This document shows positions 45,658 through 56,161 of a stretch of DNA of 64,000 bases, one piece after another. The position numbers were made by a program, and so were the translations under genes. The notes under the pieces were generated by a model that saw only the letters and a program-made list of their open reading frames with translations, had not been told where the DNA came from and searched no databases. The stretch's first letter is position 1. Each line of letters opens with the position of its first letter. Origin of the DNA: Corynespora cassiicola (lineage: Eukaryota; Ascomycota; Dothideomycetes; Pleosporales; Corynesporascaceae); contig JAEUWY010000004.1 in the NCBI GenBank assembly GCA_022059125.1, positions 1,984,001-2,048,000 on the forward strand, written 5' to 3'.

Positions 45658-47675
45658 ATGGAAAAAGAGCCACAGCGCCAGTGGGGCGTCACCAGCGCCA
45701 TTTCCGCTGCCCATCCCACCGACAACGACCTCAAGCTTAATGACCAGTTGCTCGAGACCCTCAAGCTGCAGAACAACTTCGAGAGCCCCGAAGGCACCGA
45801 GAACAGGTACGCCGTCTCCGCCATTCACGCCCCCACGCACATGATGCCTAACACGTGGCAGGAAGAAGGTTCTCAAGCACCTACAGGCCGTCGCCGAAGA
45901 GTTTATTCGTCGCGCCAGCAAGGCGAAGAATCTGCCCCAGTCTACCATTGACAACTCCGGGGGGAAGCTATACACGTTTGGTAGCTATGCGCTTGGTGTC
46001 TATGGCCCATGTACGTCTCCCTCTCCAGTTTGCATTTCATGCCTCGCCTAACACTCTCCTGTCAGCTTCGGATATCGATACTTTGATCGTCGCGCCGAAA
46101 CATGTCTACATGAACGATTTCTTCGACATTTTCCCCGACACTTTCCGCGAAATGTCGGACGCAAAGCAACTCACCGAGTTCAACTGCGTCCGAGACGCCT
46201 ATGTGCCCGTCATCAACATGGAATACTGTGGAGTTAGCATCGACTTGCTTTTTGCGTCGCTGCCTAGTCAGTCGAGCATCAAGCCCGATCTGGAACTTAC
46301 CGATAAGAGCCTGTTGCGAGGACTGGACGACACGGCCATGCGGAGCGTGAATGGCACGCGTGTGACCAAGGAGCTGATGGAGTCTGTGCCGCAAGTCAAA
46401 TCGTTCCGCCATGCGCTGCGCGCCATCAAGCTGTGGTCAAACCAACGGGGCATATACGGGGCTGTTTTTGGTTATCCGGGTGGTGTCGCATGGGCTATCA
46501 TGGTCGCTCGCATCTGCCAGCTGTATCCCTTCGCATGCGGCGCTACTATTCTCTCCAAGTTCTTTAACCTCATGCTCAAATGGCACTGGCCCAGGCCTGT
46601 CATGCTCAAGTCCATCGAGGAGGGCTCCATTGGCCTGCGCGTGTGGAACCCTCAGATCTACCCGCAAGACCGTGCCCACCTCATGCCTATCATCACACCG
46701 GCCTTCCCGTCCATGTGCGCCACTCACACCATCATGCATTCGACCATGGACGTAATGATGAAGGAGTTTCAGCGCGCTGACGAAATCCTCCACGAGATTC
46801 ACACTGGTAAGAAGAAGTGGGACGACTTGTTTACACGGCACACATTCTTCACCAAGGACCACAAGTACTACCTCAGTGTCATCGCGGCTACTTACGGAAA
46901 GACCCAGCAGGACGCATTCTCGGGCATGGTAAAGTCGAAGGTGCGCTTGCTTGTTAAAGGCATTGATGATAGCGATGCTGGCATCGACATTGCACGCCCA
47001 TACATCAAGGCATTCGACCGCGTCCATCGGTGCCAAAATGAGGATCAGATTGAGCGCGTCAAGCAGGGAAGCGTCGAGTACCAGATCAAGACGGAAGACC
47101 TCCCTGAGGACTACGATGATCAAAAGAACCAAGAGAAGGAGACGTTTCCCAAAATCATCTACACGACTACCTTCTACATAGGTCTCACTTTGCCCGAAGG
47201 TAGGCCCTCTTCCGCTAATTCATTGCACCCACAAGAACTTACCTTGCATCCAGGGGGCACTAAATCCCTTGATATATCCTATCCCGTTTCCGAATTCAAG
47301 CGTTACATCGCCTTGAGCGATACATACAAGGAGGATGACATGTCTGTCCGTGTCGTGCACACGCGGAACCACCAGCTTCCTGATGATGTATTTGTCGAAG
47401 GGGAAGCTCGTCCATCGAAACCCGCAAAAGAAAAGAAGAAGAAGGCATCTTCGAAGCCTAGCCGTAGCAAGGGCGAGAAGCGCCAATATACAGAGACAGG
47501 ACTGGACGTGAGTAGCTCAAAACCAGAGAAATACCCTAAACAACAACCCTCGTTGGACAGGGCCATATCATAATCTTATGCTGACTTTTTTACGCTAATA
47601 CAGGACAGCGAGAAGTCAGCCAAGCGTCATCAGTCCGACAAGGCCAACGGGCTGCCAGCAGCGGTCCCGGCTTAG
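45658..47675 (+). CDS. PAP1: Poly(A) polymerase
   Basis: Nuclear enzyme that adds the poly(A) tail to cleaved pre-mRNA as part of the 3'-processing complex. Five exons (45658–45806, 45862–46010, 46066–47199, 47254–47507, 47604–47675) give 585 residues. The nucleotidyltransferase core has GSYALGVYGPSSDIDTL with catalytic Asp102 and Asp104, and a third Asp159 in GVSIDLLF, spaced as in yeast Pap1. The central domain follows (FRHALRAIKLWSNQRGIYG, GGVAWAIMVARICQLYP, RAHLMPIITPAFPSMCATH). The RNA-binding C-terminal domain comes next, from FFTKDHKYYLSV to ISYPVSEFKRYI. A Lys-rich tail (KEKKKKASSKPSRSKGEKR) is a likely nuclear signal. All four introns close in frame and two fall inside the catalytic region. 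Confidence 0.96.
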
Positions 47676-48089
47676 GCTCCTTCTCGACCAAGCATGCCCG
47701 ACTATGGGAAACATCAGCGTCCGCATCTAACATGGACTTCCCTAGAACTCTGGGCATGTTCAGGTCATTCTCTTTCCAACCCTGGCTGCACAGCGCGGCA
47801 CCGGGCATTGCGCCGTTTGGCCATCGACCTCCTTGAGTTGCATGCCTCAACATGAAAGTTGCGGCCTGTCCACAACTCGAGACTGCGTCCAGCTGCCACG
47901 CGCAGGCTATAAGCCATCCCACAAAAAAGTAATAAAACAATTACAAACCAGAAAAAAAACCGGAAAAGGCAGCACCAGCGCCGTACCCAAAATGACTTTA
48001 ATAGGTTGCAGAAAGTTTGCAAGCACAAACAACAGAGAATGCGTAATGACGTCTTCCTGTTGGCAGCCAGTCGGCATAATCTCTTCCTC

Positions 48090-48121
48090 TCTTCTTCTTC
48101 TTCTTCTTTTTCTTCTTCTTC
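48090..48121. repeat. CTT microsatellite (interrupted)
   Basis: A run of CTT units broken once by extra T residues, in the spacer between two convergent genes. Confidence 0.9.
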
Positions 48122-48356
48122 GTTCTTGTCCTAAACAAACTCATCTCGTCATAGGCATCCACCACACAAAGAGGGGCGTTCACGGCTGGGGCGGCGTTTC
48201 AGCTTGCATAATGCCACATGGAAAACACCATGGGGGCCAGATTCAGGAGGGAAGGGGGGTTTCTTTTTTTCGGGGCAGAGGAAATCGGCGAAATCAGTCA
48301 TACGGAGAAATGGGTGGATTGTTTTTTTCCCACACACACTAGTACCAGCAGTGGGC

Positions 48357-48372
48357 CGGTCGGTCGGTCGGT
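48357..48372. repeat. CGGT tetranucleotide repeat, four units
   Basis: Four exact CGGT copies followed by CG, in the same spacer as the CTT tract. Confidence 0.9.
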
Positions 48373-48857
48373 CGTATGCTAAACTTCTTCTGCTTTCACT
48401 ACTACAGCAACGACTACTCGACGGGGGTGGTTGACACTGGGGTTCGTGTAAATACTCGCTTTGACACCAATTTACTCAATTTACAGGTCAGTCGGCCTGA
48501 AAAAAAAAACGCTCGTCTCTTGTTTTGCTCGGTACTTGTACATGAACACATTGAATTGATCTATAAAATGGATGATGCTACAGCGAACTGGCTGGCATGC
48601 AAACATGGAGACGAAAGAAACTGCGGCCAGTCGGCATGAACCATTGAACCATGACCCCATTCGCAATGGTTGCTCTCCCTCCATATCAAAGCCACACGAC
48701 ACCCCTTCATACAATTGAGCCGTCCGAATCATCAGTATTATCATCATCAATACGTACCCTGTATACACCATTGCGCCATGTACGCCAAGTACAGTCAGAG
48801 AATCAGAGAGCCCCTCGCCAACCGCATGATGCCAGGACAGAAGCCAGGAAGTCTGGC

Positions 48858-49934
48858 CTACAACTTGACATTGCTACGGCCCTTAGCCTTGGCGGTGGTA
48901 GCATTGGCCTTTGCCTCGAGGGCATCCATCTCGCAGACAACAGTGGGGTCCCCATACCCATATCCGTTATTGAACTCCATCTCGGAAGCAGCGGGGGGCA
49001 GGGCGGACTTAGCACCAGGCACCGCGCTCGCAGCCGTGGCCCAATTGAAGTACTTGTGGCACTTTTCGCAGAACATGCTGTCGCAGCCGCCGTCCTTTTC
49101 GATGACGAACTGGCAGTTTGGGCAGCGGCGTGCGTCGGCCTTTTGCACCAGCTTCAGCACGGCCTGATCCTGCTGGGTCATCTTCTCGTTCACCTTGCTG
49201 GCTGCGTACTCGGCGCAGGTGACGCCCTTGTGCCAGGGGATCCGGCAACGGACGCACTGGCGTAGCTTGCAGCCAGCACACTCGACCTGGGGGTATCCTG
49301 GGGTGTGGGGGTCGGGGAGACCCTGTTTGGAGCATTTGGGATCGATACACTCGTGCAGATGATTGATGCGGAGGAAGGATTGGAACAAGTCATCGTTGTA
49401 CTGCTCCCAGAGCTCGCCAGGGGGGAAGAATTTGATAATGGTGGTCATGTGCCACCAGGTAGTACAATCCTTTACGAGACATCCATCCTGCATTGGACCC
49501 CATCCGAGGGTTTCGTAGCGTGCCATCAAGTTCCGTCCGATGCATGACTTGCAGACTGGATCCTGCTTGGACCTAGGGGCCTTTGTGAGGTGGGCGACAC
49601 AACCCTGTGGCACTTCACTCTTGGCATGGTTTCTGGCAGTCGTATATGCAACAAAGTCGGAGACTGGAAGCTCCTCGATGCAGATGCGGCAGGTAAAGTG
49701 AGTGGGCTTCTTGGGGGGAGGGCGAGGGCCCTTGGCCGGCTTGCGTTTGGGAGTCCATGGGTCGGCGCCGCGTCGACGACGTCGCGAGCGATTGGCTATG
49801 GCGCCTGAGCTCGGCTTCGACACGGAGTTAGCCTCAGCAGCTTGCGATCTGAGCACCCGGGTGGTGGCTGGAGTGCGTGCCTGTGCAGAGACCTGCTGAC
49901 TGTCGTCTCGAACATGGCCCTTGACACGTGCCAT
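48858..49934 (-). CDS. RBR-like (RING–IBR–RING2) zinc protein, putative E3 ligase
   Basis: Single exon, 358 residues. After a disordered basic N-terminus with a likely nuclear signal (RSRRRRRG, 49–56), a RING1-like array begins at Cys82 (CRIC) with Cys112, Cys128, Cys131, Cys152 and Cys157. The IBR domain follows with Cys196, Cys201, Cys219, Cys222, Cys227, Cys230, His235 and Cys240. RING2 has Cys271 and Cys274 (CPNC), then the IEKDGGC signature, whose Cys284 is the usual thioester-forming residue in RBR ligases, then Cys289 and Cys292. The expected final FCWxC is replaced by FNWAT, so the last zinc ligands are missing. It may be a true ligase with a shortened RING2 or a degenerate relative. 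Divergent from the Drs1 gene. Confidence 0.88.
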   Translation of the reverse strand: MARVKGHVRDDSQQVSAQARTPATTRVLRSQAAEANSVSKPSSGAIANRSRRRRRGADPWTPKRKPAKGPRPPPKKPTHFTCRICIEELPVSDFVAYTTARNHAKSEVPQGCVAHLTKAPRSKQDPVCKSCIGRNLMARYETLGWGPMQDGCLVKDCTTWWHMTTIIKFFPPGELWEQYNDDLFQSFLRINHLHECIDPKCSKQGLPDPHTPGYPQVECAGCKLRQCVRCRIPWHKGVTCAEYAASKVNEKMTQQDQAVLKLVQKADARRCPNCQFVIEKDGGCDSMFCEKCHKYFNWATAASAVPGAKSALPPAASEMEFNNGYGYGDPTVVCEMDALEAKANATTAKAKGRSNVKL

Positions 49935-50844
49935 GGCTGGGGCAGGCGGTGAAAAAGAGTGGAAGGGTGGGTGGGTATCGAGACAAGTGATGGGTTGATA
50001 AAGAGAGTGGGTAGAAGTCAACAGGAAGAGGCTCCTTCCTGGGGCGTCTACGGGCTAGGCTGACGGGGTAGGGCTGGCTGTGGGGGAAGGGGCAAACGGA
50101 AGGAGAAGCAGCAGGCTGAAGCGCGCCACAGCTGGTCACTTCTTGAATCCGCCCGTGTCCCGCCGTTTGTCGCCTCCACGATTGGCCCAGAGGACGGGTG
50201 AGTCACCGAATGTCTTAGTCTCACGGTGTTGAGCAGTGAGAGGCTTTGGGGCTGTTGAGGCTCGGCTGGGCCACTCACCTGTACGTTACCACTGCGTCCC
50301 ATACGGGCTAGCCGTCAGGCAGACGTGGCCATGCTGCCTGTACCTCCCACTAGCAACAACGCGGCAGGGTTGTCGTCTTGACCGAGGCCAGACTCTGGCA
50401 GATACCGGTAGGTACATCTGGCACATGACTGGGCTGATCGCTCGTCGCCTGGCGGATGTCTAGGAGAGATGCAGCTGCCTGATACTATACTCAGCGTCGG
50501 GGCTGAGATTGGCCCATCTGAGCCTGCAACTCGTCGCGACTGGCCAGGCCCATGTTGCAGTGTCCACAACACGGCTGAGAAGCCGTCTGCAGCTTGTCTT
50601 TGAAACCGCCGGAAAAGCGCAGATGGCCAGGTGCGCAAGTGGTGAAGAGAGGCACTCCAAGCCTACCTAGGTACCCGTCCCAGCGGCGATCGGCCATGCA
50701 CTAGTTCCCGCGCTGGACGCCGCCTTCACCGCCTTCGCTAGCACCGCGCGCTCGGGCCTTTCGAACTTTTTCTGCCGGATAATTTCAACATCGCAACTGC
50801 GAACTGCTTGCGCCTCTCCCACCAGCCAATCCGTTTCGACCAAC
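49935..50844. promoter_or_regulatory. Divergent promoter region of RBR-like and Drs1 genes
   Basis: 910 bp, no gene seen. It contains a CCTAGGTACC palindrome at about 50666–50676 and a pyrimidine-rich leader-like stretch next to the RBR start. Confidence 0.5.
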
Positions 50845-53330
50845 ATGGCGCCCAAAATAGACGACGACTTCGTTTTTACAATCTCCGACCACGATGATGT
50901 CTCCGACGACGGCGGCCTCGAGGATGCCCAAGCTGAAGCAGCGAAGCTCTCCGGCCGAGGCAAGAAGAGAAAGCACACCGAGGACCCAGACCTGAATGTC
51001 AGGCCCAAGGAAGTCGCTTCCAAAAAGGCAAAGAAGAACAAGAAGGGAGCCAAAGCTAAAAAGCCCGAACCCGAGAGCGAAGAGGATGACGATGCCATGG
51101 AAATTGCAGAGCCCGGCGAAGACGTAGAAGCAAACGACGACATTGCGAGCGATTTCGAATTCGCTGTCGGCGATGTCGATACCGAGTTCGTCGAAGACTT
51201 CGATGGATGGGGCAACGAGAAGATCACCAAGTCGCATGAGAAGAACGCCGACCGCAGGAGCACCGCCGTGGACGTTGACGAAATCATTGAGAGACGCAAG
51301 AACAAGAGCAATAAGGCCAAGGACGTAGAGGTCGCCAAGCCCGACGAGACCGACGGCTCGGACGAGGAGGTCGATTTTGAAGGCTTTGGGGATGACGATG
51401 AGCTACTGGCCGAGGATGGCTTTGGCATGGGTGCACAGAGCAGTGACGAGGACGAGGGCGAAGACGACGAAGAAAAGGGTTCCGATGGAGAGGGCAGTGA
51501 TGGCGATGCGGATGCGGATGAAGATCAAGAAGAAAACGAGGGCGATTCCGACAACGAATCTATCGCTGCTCATGTTCCGCACCCCATGGACCTCGAGGCC
51601 GCAGGATCTGAAGACGAAAGCGACGAGGAAGACGCTGCCGAAGCCAAGAAAGCTGCCGAGTTTTTCGCTACGGAAGAAAGCGTCTCCGGAAAGAAGGGCA
51701 AGAAAGATACAACTGGCAATGGTTCATTCCAGACCATGGCTCTATCCAGACCCATCCTCAAGGGCCTGGCATCCGTGGGCTTTACCGAGCCCACTCCTAT
51801 CCAGATGAAGACCATCCCGATTGCGCTCCAAGGCAAAGATGTAGTGGGTGGTGCCGTCACTGGTTCCGGAAAGACGGCAGCCTTCCTTTTGCCCATCCTC
51901 GAGCGTCTTCTATACCGCCCAAAGAAGATCCCCACTACGCGTGTCGCCATCTTTATGCCTACGCGTGAGTTGGCTGTCCAGTGTTTCAACGTTGCTACCA
52001 AGCTTGCTGCCTTTACTGACATCACCTTTGCCCTCATGGCTGGTGGATTCTCGCTGCGCGAACAAGAGGCGGTGCTTAAGAAGAAGCCCGATGTCGTGAT
52101 TGCTACTCCCGGTCGATTCATTGATCACATGAACAACTCCGCTGGATTCGAAGTGGACACCCTTGAGATTCTGGTTCTCGATGAAGCTGATCGCATGCTC
52201 GAGGAGGGTTTCGAGAGCCAGCTGAACGAGATTCTTACGGCTATCCCCAAGTCGCGCCAGACGATGCTTTTCTCCGCCACCATGACCAGTTCTGTGGACA
52301 AGCTGATTCGTCTTGGTATGAACAGGCCTGTTCGTCTCATGGTCGATGCAAAGAAGCAAACGGTAGCTGGCCTCACGCAGGAATTCATTCGATTGAGGCT
52401 TGGAAAGGAGGATAGGCGCTTGGCCTATCTCATGTACATATGCGAGAAGGTGTACACTGAGCGGGTCATCATCTTCTTCCGTCAGAAGAAGGAGGCTCAT
52501 AGGGTGCGAGTAATCTTTGCCCTCTGTGGGCTCAAGGCCAGCGAACTTCACGGCAACATGACGCAAGAACAGGTAAGGAGACTTTTGGCGCCTGACCCAA
52601 TACTATGCTGACCGAATTCTAGCGTATCCAAAGCGTGGAGGCATTCCGCTCTGGTAAATCGGCGTACCTCTTGGCTACAGATGTCGCGTCTCGTGGTCTC
52701 GATATCAAGAACGTTTCCACAGTCATCAACTACGAAGCACCACAAAGCCACGAGATCTATCTTCACCGTGTCGGTCGTACCGCTCGTGCGGGACGAAGTG
52801 GTCGCGCTTGTACGCTTGCAGCCGAGCCTGATCGAAAGATTGTGAAGCAAGCCGTCAAAGTCAGTCGCGAGCAAGGTGCCAAGATTGTCAGCCGCCAAGT
52901 CCCCGCAGAGGAAGCAGACCGATGGATCAAGAAGCTCAAGGATCTCGAAGACGAGATTGAGGAAGTGCTAAAGGAAGAAAAGGAGGAGCGCGCCTTGAGC
53001 ATCACCGAACGGGACCTCAAACGTGGTGAGAATTTGATCAAGCATGAAGATGAAATCAAGGCCAGGCCAAAGCGAACGTGGTTCGAGTCGGAGAAGGACA
53101 AGCAAACCGCGCGTGAAAAGGGCGCCATGGCTCTGAATGGGCCTTCAGATGGCAAAAACAAGGAGAAGAAGAAGCTTAGCGGCAAGGACAGGAAGAAGTT
53201 GGAGGCCAAAGATACGCGAACCGAGGGCAAGGTGTGGAAGAAGGGCAAGGATGAGAGGGGCAAGAAGACGCTCAAGGATGCCAAATTCCAGAACAAGAAC
53301 AAGAAAGCGGGCAAAGGTACAAAGCGATGA
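50845..53330 (+). CDS. DRS1: ATP-dependent DEAD-box RNA helicase Drs1 (ribosome assembly)
   Basis: Nucleolar helicase needed for 27S pre-rRNA processing and 60S subunit assembly. Two exons (50845–52572, 52623–53330) give 811 residues. The first 280 or so residues are a strongly acidic, Glu/Asp/Lys-rich region typical of Drs1/DDX27. The helicase core follows: Q motif with PTPIQ (about 320), motif I TGSGKT (about 340), Ia PTRELA, II DEAD (about 445), [24 protein letters not shown] and [13 protein letters not shown] coiled-coil-like segment ([19 protein letters not shown]) and a Lys-rich tail (KGTKR end) complete it. All catalytic motifs are intact. The single intron begins GTAAGG after QEQ. Confidence 0.96.
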
Positions 53331-54197
53331 GCCAGCCCTTGTTGCCTGGCCAGGTTGATGCAGATGGTGTAGGTACGAGGTACCTGGCACCATGTGAGAC
53401 CGGAAGGCGCGGGAACATCTCCATTAAGCATAATTTCAATAGCCTAAGCATGAAGCGGATATTTCCTGAGAAGCATTGAAAACTAGCGGACACTCAAACT
53501 GCCTGTGTCGAGTCCAGAGCAGCGGCACTCAGCGGATGATGTGGGATTTACTTAATGTGCCAAGACGACTTCCTAAAGCGGCATGGCCTCAGCCCAGCCG
53601 GGAGCTGCGGACGAAATGTTTCTACCAATTTCCCAGCTTTCGATGCTCCGCTCCAGTCTCACCACCCACCACAGCTTCTACTTGTAAATCCTCTTCTTCC
53701 ACTCTTCACTACTTCAAGACCTTCCTTGGCCACTGCGCACATACCTTTCCCTGTCAAGCCCGCCCCGCCGCCGAGCCACCTGTCCGCAGCGCACCCCTGC
53801 CCGCCGTGGAGGCCTAGGCCGAGCTTCCTCCTGAGAGCTTCGTTATCGGCTTATCAGCGCTCTAACCCTGAACAACTTTCTCTTCACCCCGAACGAGAGC
53901 CCGTCCGCCGTCCCCGCCCTTGCTTTTCGGCCTCACTTATCTCGCGCGTGCCCCTCGGTCTTCGACGTCATCTGAGAGCGGGAAGGGAAACCACGGAAGC
54001 TGCACGAGTGTCGCAGGCTTATACGAACTTTCGCGCTTGAATTTTGGTACCCAGGGGCGCAGCGCCAGGCATCCAACTGACAGCGCGTCAACAGCCACCG
54101 CGAGCCGCACTTTGAGCTCTCTGGCAGCATCCAACATACCTGAGCGATCCGCCGTCAAGGACAAATCGACGCACTCACCACACATCCCGCCTCGACA
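53331..54197 (+). other. Leader-like region upstream of the PI synthase gene
   Basis: 3' flank of Drs1 followed by a C/T-rich stretch (about 53640–54190) resembling the promoter and 5' leader of the next gene. No coding feature recognised. Confidence 0.5.
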
Positions 54198-55231
54198 ATG
54201 GCCACCGAACGCCCCCTCCCCAACGGCAATGGCGCCGCCATAAGCCCAGCACAGACCGAACCTGAGGAGCAGGAGAACATCTTCTTGTTCTATCCAAACC
54301 TGATCGGTATGATTTCTACCGACGCTGGGACTGCCACATCCGCTGACCCCGCCCAGGTTACTCGCGTGTCGTCCTCGCCCTTGCATCCCTCTACTACATG
54401 CCCCTCCATCCGCGTACCTGCTCTGTTCTCTACAGCGTATCATGCCTTCTCGATGCGCTCGACGGTCTAGCCGCGCGCAAGTTTGAGCAGAGCACCAAGT
54501 TTGGCGCGGTCCTAGACATGGTCACCGATCGCTGCACAACTTCGTGCTTGCTCGTGTTCTTGGCCAGTGCATTCCCCCGCTGGAGCCTCGTATTCCAGGG
54601 CTTGATTTCGTTGGATCTAGCCAGTCACTACATGCACATGTACGCAACTTTGAGCATGGGCGGAAGCGGCCAGAGTCACAAGAAGGTGGACGAGAGCAGG
54701 AGCTGGGTGCTGAAGATGTACTACTCGAACAACGTACGTGTCACTCCCGCTACCCGCTTTTTGGGAATATTGTGCTAATGTTTTCGCTACAGAAAGTCCT
54801 CTTCACCTTCTGCGCCCTCAACGAGCTCTTCTTCATCGCCCTTTACCTCCTTTCCTTCTCTTCGCCATACCTGTCGCCGACCCTTTTGAAGGACCCTCAG
54901 TCACCATCGTCCCTCCAGGCCGGAACTCCCGCAGCGCCGAAGCCTTCGATGCTCTTCACAAGCCCGTGGTCCGCTGGCGCCATGGAAATGGCCAGGTACA
55001 TGAACCGAGACCATAATATGTGTATTGCACGCTGACAATTAATATAGGGCAAACAAGATGGACTCGACTGTCCCATGGATCCTCGCCGTTATTTCATTCC
55101 CTGTCATGTTTGGCAAGCAATGGATCAATGTCGTTCAGCTCATCAAGGCAAGCAAGTGGCTTGCTGAGGGGGACATTGCCGAAAGGCGGAGACTGGGCCT
55201 TCCGAGGAAGAAATCCAAGAAGACGCAGTAA
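54198..55231 (+). CDS. PIS1: CDP-diacylglycerol–inositol 3-phosphatidyltransferase (PI synthase)
   Basis: Membrane enzyme that makes phosphatidylinositol from CDP-diacylglycerol and myo-inositol in the ER. Four exons (54198–54306, 54357–54733, 54793–54995, 55048–55231) give 290 residues. The CDP-alcohol phosphotransferase signature is complete: Asp69 and the array D72G–AR77–G86–D90–D94 (DGLAARKFEQSTKFGAVLDM, then VTDR). Several hydrophobic helices follow (SCLLVFLASAF, FTFCALNELFFIALYLLSF, WILAVISFPVMFGKQWINV), with a Lys/Arg-rich tail RRRLGLPRKKSKKTQ facing the cytosol. Exons 1–2 and 3–4 join in split codons that keep the frame, supporting the model. Length is somewhat longer than yeast Pis1 (220 residues), mainly at the N-terminus and in one loop rich in Ser/Pro (about 193–215). 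Confidence 0.95.
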
Positions 55232-56161
55232 ATCTGCTTGCGCCAAGGAAGGGACCATTCCAAGTGGAATGAGCTCCCTCGATATACGAGACGACTCTGC
55301 GGCAGAGTTTGTCGATTCTTTCACTTTGGTTTTTGGACGGATACCACATAAGGAGGCGGAATTGTAGATGAGGCGGGAGGGAACGCATCGTCATGTTTGG
55401 TTCACTTTTGGAAGTCAATCTTCAGCGGGCAAAGGTAACGGAGGCAGCGACTCATGTATGTCGAATTTTGTACACTTTCTTCTTCTTCTCACCTTCCTCG
55501 CCGGTTTCTTTTCTCCCGGTCATGCATTCGCTTTATGCTGTCTGTTTTTTGTAGCCACGGGTGCATCTTCTACAGCCTAGTTGTTCTTCTCCTTCTTTCT
55601 CCCTTGCTTTTCTTCTCTTCCTCGCCCGAACCGTGTTATAGACTAGGCGCAGGCGGTCTTCGGACCAGCCCATTTGCGACAAAAGCGAAAGCGCTACTTC
55701 TTAATGGTAATACAGTTCTTCAGAAAAGCTAGCTTTGGAGATGTAGTAACTGGTTGGTAGAAGGGCTGCAGGATTAGTGATGTGAATACTACTGGCATTG
55801 AGATGAATCCGTGTGCCTGCCTACCTACCTAGATATGATTCTGGGAGATATTAGACATCATGTGGATAGTTTGTTGGTTCATTCCAGAGTTGTAGTCCTC
55901 GCTATACCCCTGCGGCGGATCAAGTTGAGAGCCCATATGTATAGCCATAACCGCAATCCTCCCCGAACTCGTCAGGTCAATATATACACGTTCCGAAAAT
56001 TTGATAAAGCTGGTTTTGTTTTTGTGTTTTGATCTTTTTCTGTTTGAGCGGGGTACCCCTCCATCCACCCACCTCAAGCCACCCGCCGCTCCGCAACCGC
56101 ACCGGGCCAGCGAAAGCATACACGCGCACACGCGCACACACACATGGACATACCAGCCCAC
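55232..56161. other. Convergent spacer between PI synthase and lactone oxidase genes
   Basis: 930 bp holding both 3' UTRs. T-rich tracts near 55470–55620 fit a terminator zone. A CTACCTACCTAG block lies near 55820. No gene seen. Confidence 0.55.

Larger units (their letters stand above)
47676..48857. other. Convergent spacer with simple repeats
   Basis: 3' flanks of the poly(A) polymerase and RBR-like genes. It has T- and A-runs, a CTT tract and a CGGT repeat. No gene with recognisable sequence. Confidence 0.55.

Noticed and set aside
45658..46010. Alternative frames over the first two poly(A) polymerase exons
   Set aside because: The conserved GSYALGVYGPSSDID core is only formed by the two-intron model.
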